Assembly (NCBI RefSeq): GCF_001957125.1
Contig: NZ_MPHJ01000015.1
Coordinates: forward strand, 54,923-118,922
Direction: 5' to 3'
Source: Shewanella sp. UCD-KL12
GTDB taxonomy: Bacteria > Pseudomonadota > Gammaproteobacteria > Enterobacterales > Shewanellaceae
Length of the DNA: 64,000 bases
In this document: positions 43,971-53,190 of the stretch, in pieces
How positions within the stretch are numbered: the stretch's first letter is position 1
Layout of the letters: every line of letters begins with the position of its first letter
Made by a program: the position numbers and the translations under genes
Notes under the pieces: model-generated
The model's input: only the letters and a program-made list of their open reading frames with translations
The model's database searches: none
Told to the model about the DNA's origin: nothing

Positions 43971-45245
43971 CTAGTTGATTAAAATTAAAGAGGTAATATA
44001 GAAATAGATCAGTAAGCCCGTGACATCGACTATGGTTGTGATAGCTGGGCTTGCCACCACAGCAGGATCTTGACGACACAATTTAGCCACTAACGGTAAA
44101 GCCGCGCCAATCACAGTTGCAGTCACGACCTGAAAAAAAAGTGCTAAAGCAATCGCACAGCCTAACATGGTGAGGGTGATACTTTCAGGCAGCGTCGTGC
44201 CTTGAGAAAGAAATAACACTTTTGCAAATGAGACCGCGGCAAGCCCTAAACCGATAAACAGAGACACCCGCAGCTCTTTCCAGAGCACATCACACCAGTT
44301 TTTCAGTTTAAGTTCACCCAGAGCCATAGAGCGCACTATCACCGTTGATGCTTGGCTCCCCGCATTTCCCCCAGTATCAGCAACCATAGGCATATATAAC
44401 GCCAAAATGGTTAATGCCATAATGGCATCGTCATAGCTCTGAATAACCATACCAGAAAGGATCCCAACCGCAGCTAAACCCAAGATCCAATATATGCGTT
44501 TATGAACATGCTCAAAGACTGATGTTTCAAGGTAAGGAGTATTATCGTGTGCTCCCTGTATCCCCATCAGCATCTCTACATCTTGTGTTTGCTCTTGCTG
44601 AAGTACAGACATAGCCTGTTTAGCATTAATCACACTAACAGGCCTGCCCCACTGATCGACCAGTGGTACATAGTCGTGTCTGCTATGCTGCAGCGATGAA
44701 ACAGCCTCCTCCCTATCAGTGCTGACATGGCAGGGGCTGACATGTTCGGCAATCCCTTCGAGCAGTTCATCATCACTCAATATAAGCAGTTGATGCAATT
44801 CAAGCATGGCTTGATAGCAGCCTTGCTCGTCAGTAATAAACGCAATTTGTTTATCAAACTTATCACTTGACCTTTGCAGCTGAGAAATAGCCTCATCGAC
44901 TCGTGTATCTGCCGTAAAGTGTAGATATTCATCTGTCGATGCTACGGCGATAACTGGGTGAGCTTCATCATTGATTCTCTCTAAATCAGTCATAAACCTC
45001 GCTGGTATCAGGCCAATGACAAGCAGCTTTTCAGCTTCAGGTAGGCAGCGATATACTTGGACACACTGAATTAATGTCAAGCTATCTAGCCAACGTTGAA
45101 TAACATGGGTATTTTGTTTTTGGATAAACTGAACAACTTCTAATTTACCACTCTCTGAATCTTGATGAGTTTGGCTTTTATTAAATAAGTCGAAAGTTAA
45201 GTTGTCGTTGATACGTGTTGAAATTTCTGCTGTGATTTCGGACAT
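43971..45245 (-). CDS. mgtE: Magnesium transporter MgtE
   Basis: 424 residues: an N-terminal MgtE_N domain, two CBS domains (FTADTRVDEAISQLQR and VSPCHVSTDREEAVSSLQHSRHDYVPLVDQWG), then a C-terminal five-helix pore region with GGNAGSQASTVIVRSMALGE, the conserved Mg2+ site. It imports Mg2+ across the inner membrane, gated by Mg2+ at the CBS domains. Start 45245 has GGAGG seven bases upstream; an in-frame upstream frame is unlikely. The 870-bp region before it may contain a regulatory leader. A beta-rich protein gene follows. Confidence 0.95.
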   Translation of the reverse strand: MSEITAEISTRINDNLTFDLFNKSQTHQDSESGKLEVVQFIQKQNTHVIQRWLDSLTLIQCVQVYRCLPEAEKLLVIGLIPARFMTDLERINDEAHPVIAVASTDEYLHFTADTRVDEAISQLQRSSDKFDKQIAFITDEQGCYQAMLELHQLLILSDDELLEGIAEHVSPCHVSTDREEAVSSLQHSRHDYVPLVDQWGRPVSVINAKQAMSVLQQEQTQDVEMLMGIQGAHDNTPYLETSVFEHVHKRIYWILGLAAVGILSGMVIQSYDDAIMALTILALYMPMVADTGGNAGSQASTVIVRSMALGELKLKNWCDVLWKELRVSLFIGLGLAAVSFAKVLFLSQGTTLPESITLTMLGCAIALALFFQVVTATVIGAALPLVAKLCRQDPAVVASPAITTIVDVTGLLIYFYITSLILIN

Positions 45246-46121
45246 GTGTAGTCCTCCCAAAAAAAGGATATTTTTCAAGACATTCACAAGACCATTAAAA
45301 TATTTTTCAAAATATAGTTAATAGAATATAAATGAATTTTATTTTATTTATAAGCGGGAGTTAACAGCGAGGTGGGAATAATATATTGCAGAGTTAAGCG
45401 TTCATATCACTAAATTGATTCATACAATTCCTGCCACACCGTTTACTCTACTCGGAGGGATATCGGTTTCCATTGGTCATTCCTATTTGTTTTAGTCACC
45501 GGCATACAAGCGATGAAGACATTACGCCATCAAAACTTATCATTACCTTAACGCTAAACGATTCGGCTCAATAAGTTTAAGTTCAATAAGTAGATAGCCA
45601 CATAAGCGTTGAGTTAGCTAACTCATCACTAGTCTATTTAAGTTTTTACAGGTCTGGATTAGGGGATGTGCAGTGAGCGGTAAAGAGGGAGGAAACTGAA
45701 TGAAATAGTCTTAAATTATTTTTATCAGAAACGGCTCCTCAAAGTGCAAGTGCAACTTCCCTTTAAACTGTCAGTATCCATATAATGGCCTCTTCTAATA
45801 ATTTGTGCGAAATTATAAGAGCATCCGACAAGATGTCAACAACAAACAGCACATTATTAAAATATAAGCCTCAAGCTTAATTAAACATTAATAAAACCAT
45901 GTTTAAACAGTACGGCAAACCTAATTAAACGAGCCAGAATTAAAGCGATTAATATTAAATAAGCCAATAAAAGGTACAATTTAAAAAGCCAATTAACGAA
46001 AGCTATTAACTAACATTCATTAATATATCCGTCCAAATTAAACCCGCTAGTATTTATTAAAAATATGGTAAAGCACTAGCGGCTGGAGATAGATGATCTT
46101 TATTAAAGTACCAATAATCGA
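45246..46121. other. Long AT-rich gap upstream of mgtE
   Basis: 876 bp, the longest gene-free stretch apart from the rRNA end. It contains the perfect 16-bp palindrome TGAGTTAGCTAACTCA (45610-45625). The part from 45840 to 46080 is very AT-rich with repeated AATTAA-like motifs. No open frame with a ribosome-binding site was found. It could hold an mgtE leader, an sRNA, or a decayed gene; no M-box or other known riboswitch motif was recognised. Confidence 0.5.
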
Positions 46122-47474
46122 TTACACCAGTTGATGCTTTTCAAGTCGGTACAAGAAAGCCTTATAACTTAACCCTAAAAACTTCGCTGCTTTGGTCCGA
46201 TTCCCCTGATGTTTATTCATCGCTTGCTCTAAGCAGTTTTTCTCGAAGGCCTCCCACTCTATCCCTTCGTCCGGCAATGAAAACTGATTGGTATTAAGTG
46301 GTTTAGGCTGTCCTGCCAGCTCTTCAATCATTTCATCTTCATCACCAAGCAAGACAAAGCGTTCAATTCGATTCGCAAGCTCCCTGACATTACCTGGCCA
46401 AGGATGATCAAGTAGCTGTTTTAACGTGTTAGCAGTCAGTTTAGGCTGATCCATTTTATATTGGCCTGCATGTAACTTAAGAAAATGCTCTACTAATCTA
46501 CCAATATCTTCTTGGCGTTCCCTTAAGGGTGGCATATTGATCGGAACCACATTAAGTCGGTAGTAGAGATCTTCTCTAAACCGTCCTTCTGCCACCTCAT
46601 GCTTTAAATCTCTATGGGTAGCCGCTATAACCCTCACATCTAACGTTATCTCACCATTTTGCCCTAAACGGCTAATGACTCCCTCCTGCAAAAAACGTAA
46701 CAGATTGGTTTGCTGTAACAGGGGTAATTCACCAATTTCATCCAAGAAAATCGTACCACCATCAGCCGCTTCCAGCTTTCCTATCTTAAGTGCTGTAGCA
46801 CCTGTGAATGCCCCTTTTTCTGCACCAAAAAGCTCAGCTTCTGCGAGTGATTCAGGGATTGAGCCACAATTGATAGCAATAAACGGCTTATGCTTTCGCT
46901 CTGACAATTGGAACAGTGCTCTCGCTGCCAACTCTTTACCTGTACCACTCTCGCCACCAATCAAAACTGTTGCATCTGTGGCGCTGACTCGTTGAACACG
47001 GCTATAAACCTTCTGCATACAGGCCGCTTTTCCCACTAAGCCCACCAGCTCTTGTTGCTGAGAAAGCTCAGTGGTTAACCTGCGATTTTGTTTTTTCAGG
47101 ATTAAAGATTTAGCTACCTTTTCAATAGCTAGCAGCAGCGATTGCCTTTGATATGGTTTAGACAAATAATCATCTGCACCAGCCTGCATGGCATCAACGG
47201 CGTGGGTAATCGTGCCGTACGCAGTCGCAATAATGAAGCCCATGTCAGGATGTTCTCGTCTGACATAATTGAGTAAATCCATGCCACTTAACTGACCTAA
47301 CTTCCAATCGGAAAATACCAAATCTGCCGTACTTTGTTTTAGCATTAAAATCGCGGATTCAACACTATCAGCGCTACTCACTAAGTAGCCGTTGGCCTCT
47401 AGCATTTGTGAAATTAAGCTACGCTGATCAGGTTCATCTTCAACCACTAGAATTTTTAACTGCTCTTGTTTCAT
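46122..47474 (-). CDS. Sigma-54-dependent NtrC-type response regulator
   Basis: 450 residues in three domains. Receiver (about 1-120) with phospho-acceptor Asp in LVFSDWKLG; AAA+ central domain with Walker A GESGTGKE, sigma-54 contact loop GAFTGA and Walker B GGTIFLDEIGEL; Fis-type HTH at the C terminus (GNRTKAAKFLGLSYKAFLYRLEKHQ). It activates sigma-54 RNA polymerase at -24/-12 promoters. Its start overlaps the sensor kinase gene by 4 bp. The likely target is the divergent coiled-coil gene with its -24/-12 promoter at 49335. Confidence 0.95.
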   Translation of the reverse strand: MKQEQLKILVVEDEPDQRSLISQMLEANGYLVSSADSVESAILMLKQSTADLVFSDWKLGQLSGMDLLNYVRREHPDMGFIIATAYGTITHAVDAMQAGADDYLSKPYQRQSLLLAIEKVAKSLILKKQNRRLTTELSQQQELVGLVGKAACMQKVYSRVQRVSATDATVLIGGESGTGKELAARALFQLSERKHKPFIAINCGSIPESLAEAELFGAEKGAFTGATALKIGKLEAADGGTIFLDEIGELPLLQQTNLLRFLQEGVISRLGQNGEITLDVRVIAATHRDLKHEVAEGRFREDLYYRLNVVPINMPPLRERQEDIGRLVEHFLKLHAGQYKMDQPKLTANTLKQLLDHPWPGNVRELANRIERFVLLGDEDEMIEELAGQPKPLNTNQFSLPDEGIEWEAFEKNCLEQAMNKHQGNRTKAAKFLGLSYKAFLYRLEKHQLV

Positions 47475-49090
47475 ACTGTACTACCTGACGCTGAGTTAAT
47501 TAACTTAGAGAATGTTAATGTCACAATCGTGCCCCCACTAGGATTATCTTCAAAGCGTATATCACCGCCATAATGGCCTTTTATCAGACGCTCCGCGATA
47601 TACACTCCCATGCCTGTCCCTTCCGTTTTCGTCGTAACATGCGGCTGACACAATCTGTCTCTGACTTCAGGCATGATGCCTTTACCGCTATCTTTAACCA
47701 CAACTTGATAATGATCCTCTTCACTTTCTAAAGACACCGCTACGTAACCATCATCGGGCGTTGCCTCAACGGCATTAATTAAAACCGCATGAATAATGCT
47801 CCTGATCTCAGATTCTGCACCATTTACTGATGCAGATAAACGCGCAGAGTCGAAGCTAATCTTTGGTTTAGTGCCAGTAATAGAAAGCTCGAGCAAAATA
47901 TCATGCACGATAGGGTTAATAGGCACTAAATGAGTACGATTAACTTCATTGCTTGATAGGGTCAGTAACGACTGGATACTTTTATCCATCATCGCTATCT
48001 TTTGCTGAATTTTTTGTAACAGCTCAGCGCCCTCCTCTTTACTCTGAGCCTGCATAGCGCCCTCTGACAGCAAGCCGACAGTATGCAATGGGTTACGTAA
48101 ACTGTGTGCTATGCCTCTGGTAACCTCACCTAACTCAGCAAGCTGCTGCTGTTGAGTCATTAACTGCTCTTTTTCGCTAAGCTGAGCTAACTTACGACTC
48201 ATACGGTTAAAACCATTCAAAATGGCTTTAAGCTCTTTGACACCTTTCTCTTCAACTTGAAAGCCTAATTCACCATCACCCAGTTTCTGGTGACCTTTCG
48301 CCAAATTAGTTAACGGTGAGCTAATATAATGACTCAGCACATAAGCTAAAATTAACGCGACTATAGAGGTCAATAGTATGAGCCCAAGCATGGACTCACT
48401 GAATCGTTCCAATTGGTTATTGGTATTTTTATTGGGAGTCGCTATGTCATGTGAATATTGAACTGACACTTCACCACTCGTTGGAAAAGTGGGCGCTTCG
48501 ATAATAGCCACATTGCCTTGTTCTAACCAATTATTGGTATCAATCTCAATCTGACTAACAGCTTCATGAAGACGTTCTCGATAACTGGAAGCCGCCTCGC
48601 GCCTAGCTTCTCTGCGAACTTCAATAATATTTTCAGACTGTAATTTCTCTAGCTCTTTTTCATGAGCAGCCATCTCATATAGGTGCGCTTGTAATTCAGC
48701 TTGCTTTTCTTTTAACGCATGGCGAACATCTCTGCGCTCCTCAGGTGTAAAATCCTGTGGGTTTCGAGTTTCAATGAGCAAGATCTCTTCACTTAGCATA
48801 CCTATCTCATGACTTATCTCATTGATATCCTGCTGAAAGTCATTTCTCATTTCTTCGATATCGGCTATCGCCTCCTGCACCTCTTCATCTGCCAGCTCTA
48901 TAAAAAACTCCTGCTCGCTGCCCACATTATCAATTAACACTTTAACTAAGTTTTGCGAAAGAGCACGTGAGGTTTCACTTAACTCACTCTGCAGCTCCCC
49001 TTTATAGTATTGAGAAATCAGTAATTGACTGATCCCCAACAATATAATTAAGGCCCCAAACAGAAAAAACACATATCGCTTTATCGACAT
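47471..49090 (-). CDS. Sensor histidine kinase with long periplasmic coiled coil
   Basis: 539 residues. Membrane helix at about 5-27, a periplasmic segment to about 232 made largely of heptad-like Glu/Arg/Lys-rich coiled coil (EEVQEAIADIEEMRNDFQQDI, KEKQAELQAHLYEMAAHEKEL), a second helix, HAMP, then HisKA (ARGIAHSLRNPLHTVG, His phospho-acceptor) and HATPase with NAVEATPDDG and GTGMGVYIAERL. It phosphorylates the sigma-54 regulator encoded next. The sensor fold is unlike PAS or Cache. It resembles the secreted coiled-coil protein of the divergent gene in being helical and charged. Confidence 0.92.
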   Translation of the reverse strand: MSIKRYVFFLFGALIILLGISQLLISQYYKGELQSELSETSRALSQNLVKVLIDNVGSEQEFFIELADEEVQEAIADIEEMRNDFQQDINEISHEIGMLSEEILLIETRNPQDFTPEERRDVRHALKEKQAELQAHLYEMAAHEKELEKLQSENIIEVRREARREAASSYRERLHEAVSQIEIDTNNWLEQGNVAIIEAPTFPTSGEVSVQYSHDIATPNKNTNNQLERFSESMLGLILLTSIVALILAYVLSHYISSPLTNLAKGHQKLGDGELGFQVEEKGVKELKAILNGFNRMSRKLAQLSEKEQLMTQQQQLAELGEVTRGIAHSLRNPLHTVGLLSEGAMQAQSKEEGAELLQKIQQKIAMMDKSIQSLLTLSSNEVNRTHLVPINPIVHDILLELSITGTKPKISFDSARLSASVNGAESEIRSIIHAVLINAVEATPDDGYVAVSLESEEDHYQVVVKDSGKGIMPEVRDRLCQPHVTTKTEGTGMGVYIAERLIKGHYGGDIRFEDNPSGGTIVTLTFSKLINSASGSTV

Positions 49091-49235
49091 ACCCGCTCCA
49101 AATTACCTATTTATCACAATACTCAGTTACAGCTTATTCAAAAAAAGTACCAAGTTAATAATTGGCACAATAACAGTCATTTAAAGAGAAACATTATCAT
49201 ACTCTTAACAAAAATCCTCATTTAAGGAGGTCATC

Positions 49236-49250
49236 TGCCCATATCGGGCA
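49236..49250. promoter_or_regulatory. Candidate activator site for the sigma-54 promoter
   Basis: TGCCC (49236-49240) and GGGCA (49246-49250), a dyad about 100 bp upstream of the -24 element, the usual distance for an NtrC-type enhancer. A second perfect palindrome ATGAAATTTCAT lies at 49261-49272. Confidence 0.45.
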
Positions 49251-49334
49251 AGTTTACATAATGAAATTTCATATTGAGTATGCCTACCGACGACAAAACA
49301 AACTAACACATTGTAATAATGGGAAAATATCAAC

Positions 49335-49351
49335 TTGGCACAATCCTCGCT
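49335..49351 (+). promoter_or_regulatory. Sigma-54 (-24/-12) promoter
   Basis: TTGGCAC (49335-49341), five bases, then TCGCT (49347-49351), matching the TGGCAC-N5-TTGCW consensus with GG and GC at the right spacing. It faces the coiled-coil protein gene 111 bp downstream. Confidence 0.75.
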
Positions 49352-49369
49352 ATTAGGTTAATCAGGTAT

Positions 49370-49418
49370 TCAACACTCTTAGCTGAACACTCTTGGTTGA
49401 ATACTCATCGTTGAACAA
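49370..49418. repeat. 14-bp tandem repeats in the leader of the coiled-coil gene
   Basis: Three and a half tandem 14-mers: TCAACACTCTTAGC, TGAACACTCTTGGT, TGAATACTCATCGT, and then TGAAC. They lie between the sigma-54 promoter and the start codon, so in the transcribed leader. Confidence 0.75.
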
Positions 49419-49461
49419 TAAGAAAATAATTTTAAAGCGTTAAATTGCGTAAGGATCTCCT

Positions 49462-50298
49462 ATGAAACTCAAAAATATTGCTATCGCATTAGCTTGTACA
49501 GGCCTGCTTACTTTAAATGTTGCTGCTGCGCCCACCCAATTGCATCAACTTGAATTTGAAGATAAAACGACAATTACCAAAATTGTGAGAGATGAAAATG
49601 AACTCACTCAAGTTAACGTTAAGCTACCGAATGAGGAGCAAACCTTTACCTTTACCTTTACTCAGGATGAACTTAACGATCAGCAAGTCATCAAAGATAA
49701 ACTGAGCAGCCTCCCCACTAGCTCTGCAGATAAGATTGCTAATTTGCTTAACAGAATAAACAAGCGCAGCAAACTTGGTTTTGATGTTTATATAGAGAAA
49801 GAGCTTGATCCCGAAGCACGTATAAAGATTAAAGAGATGACCCGCCACATGGAAATAAAGGGCCGTGAGATGGAGGAAAAGGCCAAACAACTTGAGGTAC
49901 ATATCGCTGAAATGACAGCTCACGCAGCAAAAATGGCAACAAACGAAGCCGCGCTAGACGCAAGGGAGAGAGAGTTTGATATTCACATCGCAGAGTTAGA
50001 GTCCCATGCGGACGAGATGGAAAGCAAAGCGATGGAATTAGAAGTCTATTTTGATAAACATGGAGAAGAATTAGAGATGGTAATGGATCGCCTCGCTGAT
50101 GATGTGTCTGACATTGCGTCACAATACACCAATGTCCAAGTTGAATTTATTCAACAAGATGATGATGGCGGTAACCAACATGTTTTTATTATACAGGGTA
50201 ATGAAAAGTCAGATGCTGCCGAAGATTTAATTGAGTCAATCAAGCACAGCAACCTGAGTGAAACGCAGAAGCAAGCTATTAGGGACGCACTTAACTAG
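49462..50298 (+). CDS. Secreted His/Met/Glu-rich coiled-coil protein
   Basis: 278 residues: signal peptide cleaved near NVAAAPT, a short beta-rich domain, then a continuous heptad-rich helix from about 105 to 215 packed with Glu, Met and His (TRHMEIKGREMEEKAKQLEVHIAEM, HIAELESHADEMESKAMELEVYFDKHGEELEMVMDRL). A small C-terminal domain follows. His-Met-Glu density suggests metal binding or a periplasmic chaperone such as ZraP/CpxP, but there is no LTXXQ motif. Driven by a sigma-54 promoter and divergent from the sensor/regulator pair. Not a recognised family. Confidence 0.78.
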   Translation: MKLKNIAIALACTGLLTLNVAAAPTQLHQLEFEDKTTITKIVRDENELTQVNVKLPNEEQTFTFTFTQDELNDQQVIKDKLSSLPTSSADKIANLLNRINKRSKLGFDVYIEKELDPEARIKIKEMTRHMEIKGREMEEKAKQLEVHIAEMTAHAAKMATNEAALDAREREFDIHIAELESHADEMESKAMELEVYFDKHGEELEMVMDRLADDVSDIASQYTNVQVEFIQQDDDGGNQHVFIIQGNEKSDAAEDLIESIKHSNLSETQKQAIRDALN

Positions 50299-50365
50299 CC
50301 TTCATTATCGATGTTCAAAGGACAAATTGATTACGTCCCCCCAATACAGTCAAAAAGTCGTAAGT

Positions 50366-50414
50366 AATACCAATCAGTATAAGAGTGATCGCTTTCTTAT
50401 ACTGATTGGTATTA
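50366..50414. repeat. Short perfect inverted-repeat element
   Basis: GTAATACCAATCAGTATAAG and its exact reverse complement flank nine to ten central bases (about 49 bp in all). It shares the ATACCAATC end with the fragment at 5819, so it is the shortest member of the same dispersed family. Confidence 0.6.
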
Positions 50415-50521
50415 CCCCATATATTAGCCTTGCGATTATCGAAATGTGAACAAGCCGACAGTAACATGGTTCACATATAAGTAAGCTCTTAATATCAAAT
50501 ATTTGAATTTAGGAGCCTCTT

Positions 50522-50866
50522 ATGTGGTGGCGAATTTTAATTATCTCACTCGCTTTCATTCTGATTGGTGCACACTTTCTTCGCTTCGGTTATACCATTA
50601 CCTGTGCAGTATTTGCACTCGCCCCACTATTGCTATTCATCCGCCATAAAATCGCAACTCGCTTGCTACAGATAGCTTTATTAGTTTGTGCTGTGTTGGT
50701 TTGGGGGGTAAGTGGTTTTGAATACGTACAGATGAGAATAGGAATGGAGCAACCTTGGTTACGTCTTGCGTTGATTATGAGCGGGGTTGTGGCATTTACA
50801 CTCTTGGCCGCAGCCTGTTGTAATGGAGTGATCCATAATCGCTTAACAGCAAAGTCCATAAACTAA
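50522..50866 (+). CDS. Small multi-pass membrane protein
   Basis: 114 residues with about four membrane helices (LIISLAFILIGAHFL, ITCAVFALAPLLLFI, LLQIALLVCAVLVWGVSGF, LALIMSGVVAFTLLAAACC). AGGAG seven bases before ATG 50522 supports the start. No family recognised. It stands between the coiled-coil gene and the ABC importer but is transcribed away from both partners, so context says little. Confidence 0.65.
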   Translation: MWWRILIISLAFILIGAHFLRFGYTITCAVFALAPLLLFIRHKIATRLLQIALLVCAVLVWGVSGFEYVQMRIGMEQPWLRLALIMSGVVAFTLLAAACCNGVIHNRLTAKSIN

Positions 50867-50878
50867 AATGAAATGAAT

Positions 50879-50910
50879 GTTGAGTCATATCCCCGCGGAT
50901 ATGACTCAAC
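50879..50910. terminator. Bidirectional hairpin between the membrane protein and importer genes
   Basis: A perfect 14-bp stem GTTGAGTCATATCC (50879-50892)/GGATATGACTCAAC (50897-50910), loop CCGC. Convergent genes flank it; no T-run, but the strength suggests a transcript end. Confidence 0.7.
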
Positions 50911-50937
50911 TGAAACAATGCAAAAAGCAATCGCCTT

Positions 50938-52485
50938 TTAAGTTACCGGAGAGATACGGTCATTGCTGCCACTACAGCTTACCTGTTGATTCATGTTTGC
51001 AGTTAATAAGCGTCTACTCACCATATCGACCACAATATTGAGCATGGCCGTACAGGCCATTAAAAATAGTGCTGAACTGAACCTAATCTCTGAAAAGCTA
51101 CTATCGATATAAAACCCAAGTGTTGCAACCCCTAACATACCTAAAATAGCCGTCTCACGTAGGATCACTTCAAATCGATAAAACAGCAACCCCATCAAGT
51201 TTGGATATATCTGAGGAAGCACCTCATAGCAGTAACCATCAAGTTTTCTATTGAAGTGAGAGGAGCACGCTAAGGAGTCTGATTGTTTAACCGTTAGGTA
51301 AGCGATTAATGCACCGTTATGCAAAGCTAAAGCAAGCATAGCGGGCAACATAGACGGACCTAATAACATCATAAAGATAAAAGCAAAGATATATTCAGGT
51401 ACCGATCTGAGAAGCAAGAGCGAAAACTTTGAGCTTCTTGAGACGAACCTTCCGGTTAAGTTTTTATAAGACAAGGTTGAGCAAACTAAAGCGATAACAT
51501 GAGCCATAGCCAATGCAGATATAGCCAGTAAAAGTGTTATAAGCATCCCAGGTAAGGCTTGAGAAAATAACAATTTCTCAGCCCATAACAGAAGCTGATT
51601 AATCACGCTTAAATCAAACTGCTGCCAATGCTCAAGCTGCTGCAATGCAGGAGGTAAAATATCAACAGTGATAAACCGCCACAATAACATGGAGTCAATA
51701 TTGGGAATACTTGGCAGTGTAACTAGCCCAACTAGCAGATATAAAGGCAATAACTTAGGCCTGCACCATAAATGTATGGTGCCAATCAAGGCGATAAAGA
51801 GAATAAGTAACGCTGCTCCTTCATGATAGTTGCCCTGTCTAAATGCGGTTTCTAGATAGAAGCCTAACGTGGGCATACCGATAAAACCAAGGACTGCACT
51901 GCTTCTTAGCGCACACTCAAAGCGATAGCGTATATAGGCAAAAATAGAAGGTAATACGTGACATATACGCCCATAAATATAGCGGCTAACCTTGTCTGTC
52001 TTAAAAGGTAAAGTTTCAACTGTCGATGCCGGCGCTTGCAGTAAAATATCGTTAAATACCCGAGCAAAAGTTGCGCCATAGGGTAGCGCGATAGCCAAAA
52101 TACCAGTGACAGGAGATAAACCAAACACTTGTAAAAATAACAGCGCCCAGAATATCTCATGTATGGAGCGAATAACGGCACAGAATGCGGCAACTAAGCG
52201 GTTTGAATAGATAAATGATAGCGGGATGCCAAGAATCAAACCTCCTAGCACACCTAATAATGCAAAGGAGACCGTTTGCCATAATGCATCAAGTAGGTAC
52301 TCAGTGGCGAAAAAGTCCGGACGAATAAACCCGTTGACTATCCTAAGTAACTCACTCCAAGGATCAAGTGAGATGATCTCTACATCAGAAAATGCAAAGC
52401 AGATCACAGCAACCGCCCATAAACTAAGCGTTAACTTCTGCCAATAGCCAATAAAAGGGAAGGAGTTAGCAATACGCTTAAACAT
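50938..52485 (-). CDS. PhnE-type ABC permease, fused double
   Basis: 515 residues, about twice the 250-280 of a normal PhnE, with two tandem BPD-transporter domains. The first has AIALPYGATFARVFND and FIGMPTLGFYLETAFRQGNYHEG; the second has LALHNGALIAYL and GVATLGFYIDSSFSEIRFSS. One polypeptide therefore provides the whole transmembrane channel instead of a dimer. Its stop/start spacing to the ATPase gene is 4 bp. It imports a phosphonate-like oxyanion together with the adjacent PhnC- and PhnD-like proteins. Confidence 0.88.
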   Translation of the reverse strand: MFKRIANSFPFIGYWQKLTLSLWAVAVICFAFSDVEIISLDPWSELLRIVNGFIRPDFFATEYLLDALWQTVSFALLGVLGGLILGIPLSFIYSNRLVAAFCAVIRSIHEIFWALLFLQVFGLSPVTGILAIALPYGATFARVFNDILLQAPASTVETLPFKTDKVSRYIYGRICHVLPSIFAYIRYRFECALRSSAVLGFIGMPTLGFYLETAFRQGNYHEGAALLILFIALIGTIHLWCRPKLLPLYLLVGLVTLPSIPNIDSMLLWRFITVDILPPALQQLEHWQQFDLSVINQLLLWAEKLLFSQALPGMLITLLLAISALAMAHVIALVCSTLSYKNLTGRFVSRSSKFSLLLLRSVPEYIFAFIFMMLLGPSMLPAMLALALHNGALIAYLTVKQSDSLACSSHFNRKLDGYCYEVLPQIYPNLMGLLFYRFEVILRETAILGMLGVATLGFYIDSSFSEIRFSSALFLMACTAMLNIVVDMVSRRLLTANMNQQVSCSGSNDRISPVT

Positions 52486-52489
52486 AGCG

Positions 52490-53179
52490 CTAAGCTTGCT
52501 TGAGTGACACAGGTGCGACCTGCACAGAGGGATCAGAGTAAAGTATATCGATATGATTTGCCGTTATTTGCCCATGGGGAATATCGAGTAATACCTTACC
52601 TTTGCTTAAACCAATCACTCGGTCAAAATGCGCAAGCGCTGACGACTTATCATGCAATACCATAATGACAGTTTCATGTTTAGTGAAAACAAGATCCAAT
52701 AACCGCTTACCCATTATAGGATCTAAAGCTGAGAATGGTTCATCACCTATGAACACTGGCTTTTGTTGGTAAATAGCTCTCGCTAAAGCCACCCGTTGAC
52801 GTTGACCGCCAGAAAGCGCTGACAACTTTTTACTCGTATGAAAATCTAATTCAAGCATCTGGCATAGCTCAGTAACTTCAGTTAAAGGCTGTATAAATGG
52901 CCGTAACAGGTTAACTAAGTTATAGGTCCAGTGGTGCCTATCAAGGGCACCCATATAGATATTATGAAAAGTACTTAAGCTGTCAACAAGCCCCTGTTTC
53001 TGAGAACAGTATGCAGCATTGTCATTTAGCAGCTGATATAAGTGAGACAACAGGGTTGATTTTCCCGCACCAGATGTCCCTATGATAGCCACTTTCTCAC
53101 CAGCTTTAATACTTAAGGATATTTCATCAATAGCCAGCTTATCTGCGTACTTAAGGGTGAGGTTATCAAGTGTTATCAT
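52490..53179 (-). CDS. PhnC-type ABC transporter ATPase
   Basis: 229 residues with Walker A GTSGAGKST, signature LSGGQRQRVALARA, Walker B PVFIGDEPFSALD and switch His MVLHD. It powers the fused permease. The C-terminal 30 residues are short for PhnC. Order binding protein, ATPase, permease on one strand is a single operon, with 11 and 4 bp between genes. Confidence 0.92.
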   Translation of the reverse strand: MITLDNLTLKYADKLAIDEISLSIKAGEKVAIIGTSGAGKSTLLSHLYQLLNDNAAYCSQKQGLVDSLSTFHNIYMGALDRHHWTYNLVNLLRPFIQPLTEVTELCQMLELDFHTSKKLSALSGGQRQRVALARAIYQQKPVFIGDEPFSALDPIMGKRLLDLVFTKHETVIMVLHDKSSALAHFDRVIGLSKGKVLLDIPHGQITANHIDILYSDPSVQVAPVSLKQA

Positions 53180-53190
53180 TGAATATCACC

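Noticed and set aside
45288..45810. M-box or yybP-ykoY riboswitch before mgtE
   Set aside because: I looked for the conserved GGTGAGGCTCC and related cores on the minus strand and did not find them.
49153..49175. Second sigma-54 promoter at TTGGCACAATAACAG
   Set aside because: The -24 half fits but there is no GC at the -12 position.
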